Assembly: GCF_020783315.1 (NCBI RefSeq)
Contig: NZ_CP086063.1
Location: 868,001 to 932,000 of the forward strand
Source: Ferruginibacter lapsinanis
Lineage (GTDB): Bacteria > Bacteroidota > Bacteroidia > Chitinophagales > Chitinophagaceae
DNA length: 64,000 nucleotides
Direction: 5' to 3'
This document shows, piece after piece, positions 1 through 8,581 of this stretch. The notes beneath the pieces were generated by a model. It was not told where the DNA came from and made no database searches. It saw only the letters and a program-made list of their open reading frames with translations. Each line of letters starts with the position of its first letter. Within the stretch, counting starts at the first letter, position 1. Made by a program: the position numbers and the translations under genes.

Positions 1-1499
1 CCTACTCCCTTCATTTCTTTTTCACGATGATACACCTGCAAAGCTGCAAATGCATGTACCGGAGGATTGACATCACTAAAATTCCATTCATAAGCAGGTA
101 TCTGTCCCGATGGATTCATATACCATTCTCTTGTTAACAGGATCAACTGATTCTTCGCAAAACAAGGATCAATGATACTCATAGCTATACAATGAAAAGC
201 CGAGTCCCATGCAGCATACCATGGATATTCCCACTTATCGGGCATGATAATGATATCCTGATTTTTTAAATACTTCCAGTTATGATTTCTTCCATTAAGA
301 CGTTGATCTGATAATGGAGTAATGCCATCACTGGTATTTATCCAGCGTTCTACATCGTAATGATAAAACTGTTTACTCCACAATAAACCTGCAAATGCCT
401 GGCGTTGAATATTGAACAGATCTTCCGAAGTTTCTTTTGGTAAAATAGAATGATAAAATTCGTCTGCTTCATTTTTTCTTTGCACAAAAATATTTTCGAA
501 GCCTTCCGCAAAAGGAGCATCAAATAATTGGTTGGCCAATCTAAGGTATATCGTTTCGGAATGACCACCTTTTATCGTACGATTAAAAACAGGTGCACAT
601 TTGGTTCCCTGCTTTTTCTCTCTTACCTCTTTTACACGTTTACCATTGATGATTGCCTCATGAAAAGCATCTTTTACAAACGGAGTATCATTGGGTTTAC
701 CGAAAAGCTTTTCTTTATTTGTTTCATTTTCTGTAAAAAACAGATCGTCCGGTTGTTGAAAATACAGATACTGCGAACCTAATTTTTCATGGGTGGTTTT
801 TACCGCGTTACTATTCAAAAATTCAATATTAGGTTTTTGTCTTGCCTTACTGCTATATTGCCAGCGATTATAAAACCAAAGTGTTGGTAATACTGTTATT
901 GGCGCAGCAACCTTCCCTCTGTTAACGATCTCTATTTTAATAAAAATATCATCGCTGTTGTTTTTTGCATACTCTACAAAAACATCAAAATATTTATTCT
1001 CTTTAAAAACATCGGTATCTAACAGCTCGAACTCGACATCATGCTTACTTCTGTGCTGGTTATTACTTTTCAGTTCTTCATATGGAAACGCCGCCTGAGG
1101 ATATTTATACAAGTATTTCATGTAATAATGTGTTGGCACATTATCCAGATAATAATATAATTCTTTTACATCTTCTCCATGATTTCCCTCACCGTTTGTA
1201 AGTCCGTATAATCTTTCTTTCAATATCGGATCTTTGCCATTCCATAACGCAACAGCAAAACATAAATTTTGAAAATAGTCTGAAATACCTGCCAGACCAT
1301 CTTCTCCCCAACGATAGGCTCTGCTTTTAGCATGGTCATGTGGAAAATAATTCCAGGCATCTCCTCCTTCGCTATAATCTTCACGTACCGTACCCCATTG
1401 CCTTTCACTAAGATATGGACCCCACTTTTCAAGTGGAATTGGTTTCAACGCGTTCTCATTCAAACGCTCCTGCTCTGCAGATATATTTGTTGGCCTCAT
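1..1499 (-). CDS. GH63-like / MGH1-type glucosidase, C-terminus cut by window edge
   Basis: An open frame runs from ATG at 1499 to the window edge without a stop, giving about 499 N-terminal residues that start MRPTNISAEQERLNENALKP. Motifs such as EGGDAWNYFPHDHARS-like text near the N-terminus, WGEDGLAG, and PWYAAWDSAFH late in the fragment match the large bacterial glucosidases whose (alpha/alpha)6 barrel resembles GH63. Proteins of this type are about 880-900 residues long, so roughly 380 C-terminal residues lie outside the window. No signal peptide is visible, so a cytoplasmic role on alpha-glucosides or mannosylglycerate-like sugars is likely. It diverges from the operon at 1776. The family call is solid; the substrate is unknown. 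Confidence 0.8.
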   Translation of the reverse strand, partial: MRPTNISAEQERLNENALKPIPLEKWGPYLSERQWGTVREDYSEGGDAWNYFPHDHAKSRAYRWGEDGLAGISDYFQNLCFAVALWNGKDPILKERLYGLTNGEGNHGEDVKELYYYLDNVPTHYYMKYLYKYPQAAFPYEELKSNNQHRSKHDVEFELLDTDVFKENKYFDVFVEYAKNNSDDIFIKIEIVNRGKVAAPITVLPTLWFYNRWQYSSKARQKPNIEFLNSNAVKTTHEKLGSQYLYFQQPDDLFFTENETNKEKLFGKPNDTPFVKDAFHEAIINGKRVKEVREKKQGTKCAPVFNRTIKGGHSETIYLRLANQLFDAPFAEGFENIFVQRKNEADEFYHSILPKETSEDLFNIQRQAFAGLLWSKQFYHYDVERWINTSDGITPLSDQRLNGRNHNWKYLKNQDIIIMPDKWEYPWYAAWDSAFHCIAMSIIDPCFAKNQLILLTREWYMNPSGQIPAYEWNFSDVNPPVHAFAALQVYHREKEMKGV

Positions 1500-1775
1500 T
1501 AATTAATCGTTTGTTGAATATGATGTCAATGTCATAACACGTTCGGACAAAATCAGTTGTCTGCAAGATATTATCAACTACGCAGTTGGGTGATTCCTAA
1601 AAACACTAATCTGACATTATTTGTAAAAGCCTATATTAAAACCTCCGGCTTTCATTTCAATATTGAAAATAACACATTTCTACCGTCTTCTTACATTTTT
1701 TTATAACCATTGATGATGAAATTTGTCACAGCTCTTAGCCGTATAGTTTCTATATTGCACAACAATCTTTGTTAA
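1500..1775. promoter_or_regulatory. Divergent intergenic region between glucosidase and glycan operon
   Basis: This 276-base AT-rich gap separates two outward-facing genes, so both promoters should lie here. Just before the + strand ATG is AATCTTTG (1764-1771), one base from the Bacteroidota -7 consensus TAnnTTTG, which would start transcription almost at the start codon at 1776. No RNA gene or long hairpin was seen. Confidence 0.4.
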
Positions 1776-3461
1776 ATGACCTTTTTCAATAATAATTTTA
1801 AAGCATATCTTTTTTTGAGCTTCTGTGCTTTACTTTATTTTTTCCCATTTTTTATCACCGGAAAAAATACCATTTTCCCAATCGTCGATAATCTGGATTG
1901 TTATTATGTATGGAATAAAATAGCAGCTCAACCTCAGTATGCCTGGGCTAACCCTTCTGCAATTATTGCTGAATATATGAATGGTCTACCGAGATTCACT
2001 TTGATAAACAGCTACTCATTATTCTTTTTTCTGAACATTTTTTTCTCCGCCTTTTATGCTGCTACTATTCATATAATATTGATTCATACGATCGCTTGTT
2101 TTGCGATGTATGCATTTGCAGTTAAATATCTGACCAGAGGAAATATTATTGCTGCCATCGTTGCCGCCATCGTTTTTGGATTTAGAGAATATATATATGC
2201 CTACGGCCTTAGCCTTGCGTTGCTCCCCTTGTTGGCAATGGTATTCATCAATTTTATTAACAATAAACAATCGACTAAAGATTGGCTCTTTTTATTGATC
2301 TACCCGTTCTTATCCAATTTTCAATCTGTAGGTATTTTCATCTTAGGACTTTGGTTCGTTTTATCAGTTTATTTTATCATTGCAAAGAAACTGCCTGTTG
2401 CTAAATTTTTTCTTGCACTGATGAGTATGGGGTTATTGTATTATGCAAATAATTATCCAACTTTAAATAATTTGCTGTTTGATAGTTACTTTATCTCCCA
2501 CAGAAAAGCATTTGCAGTTAACAGTATTGCTCAACGTATGGGAAATATCTTAACTACCGAAGAACCTCACAATCTAGATTTTTACCTGACATTCATCTTC
2601 GACAGAAAGATCTTTGTTCTTTGCGGATTCATTCTTTACAAAATGTATAAGTCGAAACATGAAAGTTTTAAGTTATTCCTTTTTATCACTGTAGCAATGA
2701 TTTTTTTTCAATGCCAATTTATTATTTTAGATAGTGCTGCTTTAAAATATTTACAGGAAAAAGTATTGCTTTTCAGAATGTATCATTTTAATAAATTATT
2801 TGTCTTCGAACTTTTTTTTCAGGCAATGGCTTATGCTATTATTGTGGCTTACCTGTTATCTGTATTTAAAACTAAATGGGCTGGGATTGCGGTTATTTTA
2901 TTGATGCTGCCTTTTGTTGTAAGACTTTCATTATTCTGGAAACCAATCATTGGATTGCAGTGGCAAACAAAAGCCAGGCCATATCAAGGATATTATTCCC
3001 CTGACCTGTTTGAGCAGATTAAACAACGCATTGCTTTACCTGTAAATAAATATAAAGTTGCATCATTTGGAATACAACCTGCTGTTGCCTCTTACAATGG
3101 CTTATATACTGTTGATGGATATATTAATAATTATCCGCTGACGTATAGAAATCAATTCAGAGAGGTCATACAAGAGGATCTTGCTTTGATCAATAAACAA
3201 TTCAAGTTTAGTGAATTTGACACCAGAGGACATTTTTGTTATTTGCAAACTGTTGATCTGATTAAAAACGGCAACATGCAAATTCCAATTGACAAGCTAA
3301 ATCCAATTAGTGTTCCGCAGGAGGTTCATTGGAATTTTGCAGCATTAAGATCTTTAGGTTGCAACTACATTATTTCTTCGATTGAAATTAAAACCAATCA
3401 GGTTGAATTGATCGATCGATTAGAAAATCATTTTTACAAACTTTATTTATACAAAATATAG
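1776..3461 (+). CDS. Polytopic membrane protein, DUF6044/YkoS-like
   Basis: This 561-residue protein is very hydrophobic, with about ten predicted membrane spans over residues 10-400 and a soluble tail of about 160 residues. The early loop has IVDNLDCYYVWNK, then the protein has short charged loops and an extracytoplasmic C-terminal part. The layout resembles GT-C-fold membrane glycosyltransferases and the DUF6044 family (YkoS-like); that assignment is from memory of the family pattern and is tentative. It is the first gene of a six-gene operon that ends in a DPM1-type GT2 enzyme. This fits a model in which GT2 makes a polyprenyl-phosphate sugar and this protein uses it across the membrane. 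The start is ATG, probably with almost no leader. Confidence 0.55.
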   Translation: MTFFNNNFKAYLFLSFCALLYFFPFFITGKNTIFPIVDNLDCYYVWNKIAAQPQYAWANPSAIIAEYMNGLPRFTLINSYSLFFFLNIFFSAFYAATIHIILIHTIACFAMYAFAVKYLTRGNIIAAIVAAIVFGFREYIYAYGLSLALLPLLAMVFINFINNKQSTKDWLFLLIYPFLSNFQSVGIFILGLWFVLSVYFIIAKKLPVAKFFLALMSMGLLYYANNYPTLNNLLFDSYFISHRKAFAVNSIAQRMGNILTTEEPHNLDFYLTFIFDRKIFVLCGFILYKMYKSKHESFKLFLFITVAMIFFQCQFIILDSAALKYLQEKVLLFRMYHFNKLFVFELFFQAMAYAIIVAYLLSVFKTKWAGIAVILLMLPFVVRLSLFWKPIIGLQWQTKARPYQGYYSPDLFEQIKQRIALPVNKYKVASFGIQPAVASYNGLYTVDGYINNYPLTYRNQFREVIQEDLALINKQFKFSEFDTRGHFCYLQTVDLIKNGNMQIPIDKLNPISVPQEVHWNFAALRSLGCNYIISSIEIKTNQVELIDRLENHFYKLYLYKI

Positions 3462-3489
3462 TAAATTCGTTTAAACCTTATCTGTACAA

Positions 3490-4230
3490 GTGTCAATTAT
3501 AAAATCTCCCATACAATATTATAATAATATTCAACTCGAATATTTTAGTCAGAAAATAAAAAAGACTATGGTGCCGGCCAATACTCCATATGTAAACCGG
3601 CATGTAGATGAACTCCTTAGTTATGGTAAAATAACCAGAACAGACAGAATATTGGATGTTGGCTGTGGTATGGGCAAATACACACTTAATATGCTTGCAA
3701 AAGGCTATAAGGTTGAGGGATTGGATCTAAATGCATTTTTATTGCAACAATTTTTAAGATACAACGACAATCGTTTTCCTGTAAAACTTCATTTAGCTGA
3801 TATCATTGAAGCGCCTGAAGAACTAAATGAACAATTTGATTATGTTATTGGATTTATGGTTTTACATCATCTGCATATTTTACACACCTGCTTTCAATCT
3901 ATGTACAGATTATTAAAACCGGGTGGTAAAATTATTTTTTTAGAGCCCAATCCTTACAATCCCTTATTTCATATGCAGATATGGTTTACACCAGGCATGA
4001 GTTACGAAGGAGAAAAAGGATTAAAAGACATGACACAAAAAAATATTACCAAAGCATTGAATTTTGCAGAGTTCACCAATGTTGATATTCATCGTTTTGG
4101 TGCATTTCCTCCGGCAGTGTACAATTCAAATCTTGGAAGAAAAATAGACCATGCGTTTTCCAAGGCTTCTATACTTTCGCCTGTGATGGCATTTCAATTA
4201 ATTTCTGCGACAAAGCCTGTTGCAATTTAA
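3490..4230 (+). CDS. Class I SAM-dependent methyltransferase
   Basis: The 246-residue protein has the SAM-binding glycine loop DVGCGMGKYTLNML near residue 56 and an acidic residue after beta-2 (VEGLDLNAF). Motif IV is DYVIGFMVLHHLH, followed by LLKPGGKIIFLEPNP, the typical post-motif of small-molecule methyltransferases. The start used is GTG at 3490. An ATG inside (residue 27, MVPANTP) is possible but would leave out conserved N-terminal helices. It sits 28 bases after the membrane protein and ends one base before the next methyltransferase. The substrate is unknown; operon context suggests a sugar, hydroxyacid or lipid intermediate. Confidence 0.8.
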   Translation: MSIIKSPIQYYNNIQLEYFSQKIKKTMVPANTPYVNRHVDELLSYGKITRTDRILDVGCGMGKYTLNMLAKGYKVEGLDLNAFLLQQFLRYNDNRFPVKLHLADIIEAPEELNEQFDYVIGFMVLHHLHILHTCFQSMYRLLKPGGKIIFLEPNPYNPLFHMQIWFTPGMSYEGEKGLKDMTQKNITKALNFAEFTNVDIHRFGAFPPAVYNSNLGRKIDHAFSKASILSPVMAFQLISATKPVAI

Positions 4231-4231
4231 C

Positions 4232-4996
4232 ATGAGTACAGCACAAGTATCATACCCGGCAGAAGCACACCGACTTACTAGGGAGCTGGAAGACGCTTCA
4301 TTCTGGTATCGTCATCGCACAACTATGATCATTAAAGCCTTACAAAAATATGTTACAGGTAAGCCTGTAATATATGATCTGGGGGGCGGCAATGGCCCTG
4401 TTACAAAAGCTTTGATGAATGAGGAATATCCCTGCGTATTGGTAGAAGCAATGCCAGATGCCATTATAATAGCCAATGAAAGAAACATTGAAGCAACTAT
4501 TCAATCTTCCATTCAGGATTTTAAGCAGACTTCGTTACCGGTAGTTGTATTAGCAGACGTTTTAGAACATATAGAAGATGATGCTGCAGTATTAAAACAA
4601 CTGTATGAACAAATAATATCCGGAGGAACTATCATTATTACAGTTCCTGCATTTGAGCACCTTACAACAGATATTGACAAAGAAATTGGTCATTACAGAA
4701 GATACCGAATCAATGACCTGTCAAAGAAATTAATGAATGCAGGATTTGTAGTCAGTCACAAAACATACTTTTTCTCTTTGCTTTATTTGCCTTTTCTTTT
4801 ATTCAGAGTACTGCCATATAAATTCGGAGTAAGAAAAAGAAAAAGTGCAACACGTAGAAACAATGAGCATTTATCTAAAACAACATGGCTGAATAAGCTG
4901 GCATTAAAGACCCTACAATGGGAAGCAGATTGGATAGGATCAGAACGCATTATTCCTTTTGGCACTAGTTGCTTATTGGTAGCAAAAAAACCTTAA
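4232..4996 (+). CDS. Second class I SAM-dependent methyltransferase
   Basis: This protein of 254 residues carries YDLGGGNGPVTKAL as motif I and VLADVLEHIEDD as motif IV, then GGTIIITVPAF, which is the UbiG/Coq3-like pattern. ATG at 4232 is preferred because it follows the upstream stop by one base; a TTG at 4220 would add four residues and overlap it. The C-terminal part has a hydrophobic stretch (YFFSLLYLPFLLF) that could lie on the membrane. It shares little obvious sequence with the preceding methyltransferase, so the two probably act on different substrates rather than being a recent duplication. Confidence 0.8.
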   Translation: MSTAQVSYPAEAHRLTRELEDASFWYRHRTTMIIKALQKYVTGKPVIYDLGGGNGPVTKALMNEEYPCVLVEAMPDAIIIANERNIEATIQSSIQDFKQTSLPVVVLADVLEHIEDDAAVLKQLYEQIISGGTIIITVPAFEHLTTDIDKEIGHYRRYRINDLSKKLMNAGFVVSHKTYFFSLLYLPFLLFRVLPYKFGVRKRKSATRRNNEHLSKTTWLNKLALKTLQWEADWIGSERIIPFGTSCLLVAKKP

Positions 4997-5005
4997 ACAG
5001 TACGA

Positions 5006-5785
5006 ATGAAATTTAATAGCAATACTTTTGAACTTTTTTTATTTACCACCAATGTGTCCACGGCAAAGGAATGCCTTGCTGCGGGAGTAAATGCAATTAT
5101 TATTGATTGGGAAAACAAGGGGAAAGATAAAAGACAAAACGGCTACCCTACTCAAATAAACTACGATACAACAGATGATCTGATCAATATGCGCAATAAT
5201 ATTTCTGAAAAAATAATTTGCCGCATTAACAAATTTGATCCGGAATACTCTGCTGATGAAATTGACCTAGCGATCAGCTGTGGTGCTGATGAGATCTTTT
5301 TACCGATGGTAGAAAATAAAGAAGAGGTTTGCAAAGTTATTGATATGATAAAAGACAGATGCAAATTGGGGATTTTAATTGAAACTGATACGGCTGTAAA
5401 AAACACCCCTCATTTCACAACATTGCCACTTTCCAGAATTTATATCGGCTTAAATGACCTCCAAATCAGCAGGCAATCTTCTAATATGTTTTTACCGTTG
5501 ATAGATAACACAGTAAAAAACATTAAAGAACAGTTTATTAATATTCCTGTTGGCGTTGGTGGCATTACACATCCTGATGAAGGAAGTCCTATCCCCTCAA
5601 AGCTATTAATCCAGCAATACATCAACTTAAATATAAATTTTAGTTTTTTGAGAAGAGCATTCCTGGGTGATCTGAATAAGTATGGTGCTGAAAAATTACT
5701 TGGAGAGATACGAGCACACCTAAACCGATCTGATCAAACAGCAATAGCAGAAACACATGAGCAGTTAAAATCATTTTTATTGTAA
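5006..5785 (+). CDS. HpcH/HpaI aldolase / citrate lyase-like enzyme
   Basis: The 259-residue protein fits the HpcH/HpaI TIM-barrel family. It has the early IIIDWENKGK (metal-site acidic residue), then CRINKFDPE, GADEIFLPMVE, LGILIETDTAV and IYIGLNDLQIS along the barrel. Family members cleave or form C-C bonds of 2-keto acids or malyl/citryl thioesters using a divalent metal. It lies between methyltransferases and a 2-hydroxyacid dehydrogenase, so it may make or split a keto acid that the next enzyme reduces. Start ATG is 9 bases after the previous stop. The exact reaction cannot be read from sequence. Confidence 0.7.
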   Translation: MKFNSNTFELFLFTTNVSTAKECLAAGVNAIIIDWENKGKDKRQNGYPTQINYDTTDDLINMRNNISEKIICRINKFDPEYSADEIDLAISCGADEIFLPMVENKEEVCKVIDMIKDRCKLGILIETDTAVKNTPHFTTLPLSRIYIGLNDLQISRQSSNMFLPLIDNTVKNIKEQFINIPVGVGGITHPDEGSPIPSKLLIQQYINLNINFSFLRRAFLGDLNKYGAEKLLGEIRAHLNRSDQTAIAETHEQLKSFLL

Positions 5786-5793
5786 CCTCCTTA

Positions 5794-6747
5794 ATGAGTA
5801 AAACATTATTATTATTATATAAAGCCAGCGTAGCGCATCTGAATAATCTGCAAAAGATTGCTCCCGACTGGAGCATTTTACATACTACCGAAAAAGTAGT
5901 GGCCGAAAAAATGATAGAAAACGCTGAGGTAGTTATGGGTAATCATCATCTTTGCGAAAGTCTTCCTTTTAATAAACAACAATTAAAATGGGTGCAAACA
6001 AATTCTGTGGGCATCGATTTCATTTTAAAAAAATGTGGCAGCAATCTTGAAGGAAAAATTGTTACCAATGCAAAAGGTGTATATAATAATGAAATATGTG
6101 AACATACGATTGGGCTTATATTAACCTTACAAAGAAATCTTCATTTAATAAGAGATGCTCAACAGGAGCACCGTTGGGAAAGACCAATGCAACTTCCTTT
6201 ATTATCCGGCAAGCAGGCAATGATCATCGGCTATGGAAGTTTAGGAAAAGCGATAGAAGAAAAGCTAACAATGTTTGGAATGAAAATTTTTGGTGTAAAT
6301 ACCAATACACAATATTTTTTTGATGAAACCAACACAACAAAAAAACACTGGAAAGAACTACTTCCTGCAATAGAAATTGTTGTATTGGCCCTACCTTACA
6401 CAAAAGATACCATTAACTATTTTGGAGAAAAAGAAATAGTACAATTATCCCCTAATGCTATTATAATAAATATTGGCAGAGCCGGTACATTGGATGAAAA
6501 AACTTTATATACACAATTAATTGCAGGAAAAATTCGTGGTGCAGCATTAGATGTATTTAATGATGAGCCATTAGATGCTACACATCCGGCCTGGGACATA
6601 AAAAATTTATTTGTTTCGCCACATATGGCAAGAAGCAGAGAAATCAACCCTCCTTTTCAATTCGAAAAGTTATTTGAAGAAAATTTTAGCAGGTATATCA
6701 ATAAAAAGCCTCTGTTAAATATTGTAGATACAATCAAAGGATATTGA
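5794..6747 (+). CDS. D-isomer-specific 2-hydroxyacid dehydrogenase
   Basis: The 317-residue enzyme has the NAD-binding loop IIGYGSLGKAIEEKL near residue 147. It also has the three catalytic residues of the family: Arg in NIGRAGTLDE, Glu in VFNDEPLD and His in SPHMAR. It should interconvert a D-2-hydroxyacid and the matching 2-keto acid with NAD(P)H. It follows the HpcH/HpaI-like gene by 8 bases and is joined directly to the GT2 gene, whose ATG follows its TGA without a gap. This suggests the hydroxyacid is part of the product assembled by the operon. Confidence 0.85.
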   Translation: MSKTLLLLYKASVAHLNNLQKIAPDWSILHTTEKVVAEKMIENAEVVMGNHHLCESLPFNKQQLKWVQTNSVGIDFILKKCGSNLEGKIVTNAKGVYNNEICEHTIGLILTLQRNLHLIRDAQQEHRWERPMQLPLLSGKQAMIIGYGSLGKAIEEKLTMFGMKIFGVNTNTQYFFDETNTTKKHWKELLPAIEIVVLALPYTKDTINYFGEKEIVQLSPNAIIINIGRAGTLDEKTLYTQLIAGKIRGAALDVFNDEPLDATHPAWDIKNLFVSPHMARSREINPPFQFEKLFEENFSRYINKKPLLNIVDTIKGY

Positions 6748-7464
6748 ATGAAAATCAGTTTTGTGATCCCCATTTTTAATAATGCTGCAACTATATTGAT
6801 GCTTAAGGATCAACTTGCAGGCCTAAGTGTAAAAAACAACTGGGAATACGAAATAATTTTTGTGAATGATTGCAGCAGAGATAATTCATTACAAATTCTT
6901 TCCTCTTTAAAAGACCATTCAACAGTCATTCATTTAAAAAATAACAAGGGACAAAGCACAGCTGTACTCATGGGGTTAAAATTTGTTACAGGAAATATTG
7001 CTGTTGCAATGGATGCAGATTTACAAGACCGCCCTGATTTTATCCCCCTGCTGGTTGAAAGAATAAACGATAGTACGGACGTGGTTTTTAGCGGCAGAAG
7101 CGGCAGATACGAAGAGCAAACAAAATTAATATCCGCAAAAAGTTTTAAGTTCATCCTGCACCTGTTAAGCCGTAAAAGACTACCGGCTGATGCCTGTATG
7201 TTTTTTGCAATTAAACAATCGGCTATCGCCCCACTGTTAGCTTATACCGGATCTAAACCCTATTTACTTTCTTTAATAGCAAAGCAACAGTTACGTTGTA
7301 TCAGTATACCGTATATTAGAGCGGCAAATAATCTTACTAAAAGCAATTACACATTTATTAAAAGATGGAAAGTTGGTATAAAGGGAATTATGAACTTCTT
7401 TGTGTTAAAAGAAAAAGACCTCCCGATTGACGAGTATTTGATCATTCATCAAAACAAGGATTAA
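6748..7464 (+). CDS. GT2 glycosyltransferase, DPM1-like
   Basis: The protein of 238 residues has the GT-A start FVIPIFNNAATI, the nucleotide-sugar motif FVNDCSRDNS and the DxD-type metal motif MDADLQDRPD. It has no membrane spans at the C-terminus, as in short dolichyl-phosphate-mannose-synthase-like enzymes that load a sugar onto a polyprenyl phosphate. Its ATG directly follows the upstream TGA, so translation is likely coupled. It is the last gene of the operon and is followed by a terminator. The likely partner is the polytopic protein at 1776. Confidence 0.85.
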   Translation: MKISFVIPIFNNAATILMLKDQLAGLSVKNNWEYEIIFVNDCSRDNSLQILSSLKDHSTVIHLKNNKGQSTAVLMGLKFVTGNIAVAMDADLQDRPDFIPLLVERINDSTDVVFSGRSGRYEEQTKLISAKSFKFILHLLSRKRLPADACMFFAIKQSAIAPLLAYTGSKPYLLSLIAKQQLRCISIPYIRAANNLTKSNYTFIKRWKVGIKGIMNFFVLKEKDLPIDEYLIIHQNKD

Positions 7465-7465
7465 A

Positions 7466-7506
7466 TAAAAAACGCCTCAGGTATTTCTACCCGAAGCGTT
7501 TATTAT
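7466..7506. terminator. Bidirectional terminator between convergent genes
   Basis: AACGCCTCAGGT and ACCCGAAGCGTT form a stem (with G-U pairs) around ATTTCT, flanked by A-rich and T-rich tracts on the two sides. It can end both the + operon and the - lipoprotein gene. Confidence 0.75.
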
Positions 7507-7530
7507 CAGCAAGCAATCATGAACAAAAAA

Positions 7531-8526
7531 TTATAAATTATTTAAAAAATCCTTAATCGCTTCTAAAGATAGTCTCGTAGGGTTAATATTTACATTTTGA
7601 TACCTGCCATCAGACGGCTTGTTGGTTACAAAACTGTTGTGACCTAAATAATAAAAATTCCCTTCTTTTGTGATACTTATTACTCTCACAGATTTGCCAC
7701 CGGGCAAAGCGCTACTAATAAATTTTTTGGACGCTACATCTGCCGACATACCTAACACAGATACTTCATCATTTGAAATCACATACGATACAGTATTTGC
7801 ATTGGTGAAATTTGTTGGCAAGGTTAAAGAAATTTTTACAGAATCGCTTGCACCAATATTATAAAAATAATTGCAATTCAACCATTGCAGGCGATTGGTA
7901 TAAATATCATATCCGCCACTGAAAGGAACGACTTTGTTATTCCCATTTAATGTATCGCTACACTGCAGCCAGTTAAACAACTGCGGATCCGGATTAACAT
8001 CATCCGGATTAAATAATTTCATGGCTGATGAAATATATGCATCATTTGTATAGTGCAGTTTTATTTTTTTATCAGTACCTAATTTCAATTTAACTCCATC
8101 TTTTTTAGCCTGAATAAATACAGACCCTCCTGATATAAGCATTCTGTTGTTAGATACAGTTGGTTTAGACATTCTTATCAGATCACCTTTTTTCTTTAAC
8201 AAATATGACTCCAGCTGAACTTTTCCCGTTGTTACAATCCCATTGTTATCAACGAAAGGGCTACCTGGAAAAGTACATTCTAATCCCGATGCAAATGCAA
8301 CCGTATAATTAGTATTTACAATATCGAAGCTATCTTTATCAGCAGTAAATGTGAGGGAATTTCTTAAAAGATTTACCGGCATAGCCGCAGTCACAGTAGT
8401 ATACCAGGTATCATCCGGACCCGTGATCTGCCCGGGATCGGGAGTGAATATATCCGAATCTTTAGTGCAGCCATTGAAAATCAATCCCCCGAATAATAAA
8501 ACCGATAAATATAAAATTTTTCTCAT
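7531..8526 (-). CDS. Secreted lipoprotein, unknown function
   Basis: The 331-residue protein begins MRKILYLSVLLFGGLIFNGC, a type II signal peptide with lipobox ending at Cys20, followed by TKDSD, so it is lipidated and probably exported to the outer membrane. The rest is beta-rich with no motif I recognise, including DSFDIVNTNYTVAF and repeated Ser/Thr/Asn-rich strands. It is 55 bases downstream of the barrel protein at 8582 on the same strand and probably belongs to the sigma-factor operon. Function unknown. Confidence 0.7.
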   Translation of the reverse strand: MRKILYLSVLLFGGLIFNGCTKDSDIFTPDPGQITGPDDTWYTTVTAAMPVNLLRNSLTFTADKDSFDIVNTNYTVAFASGLECTFPGSPFVDNNGIVTTGKVQLESYLLKKKGDLIRMSKPTVSNNRMLISGGSVFIQAKKDGVKLKLGTDKKIKLHYTNDAYISSAMKLFNPDDVNPDPQLFNWLQCSDTLNGNNKVVPFSGGYDIYTNRLQWLNCNYFYNIGASDSVKISLTLPTNFTNANTVSYVISNDEVSVLGMSADVASKKFISSALPGGKSVRVISITKEGNFYYLGHNSFVTNKPSDGRYQNVNINPTRLSLEAIKDFLNNL

Positions 8527-8581
8527 TGCTAAATTACTATGTCCTTTTTGTAGATTCCTTAAAGTGTTGGAATGTTGCCTG

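Noticed and set aside
528-782. Small + strand open frame at the left end
   Set aside because: It lies antisense to the glucosidase frame, which runs through with family motifs.
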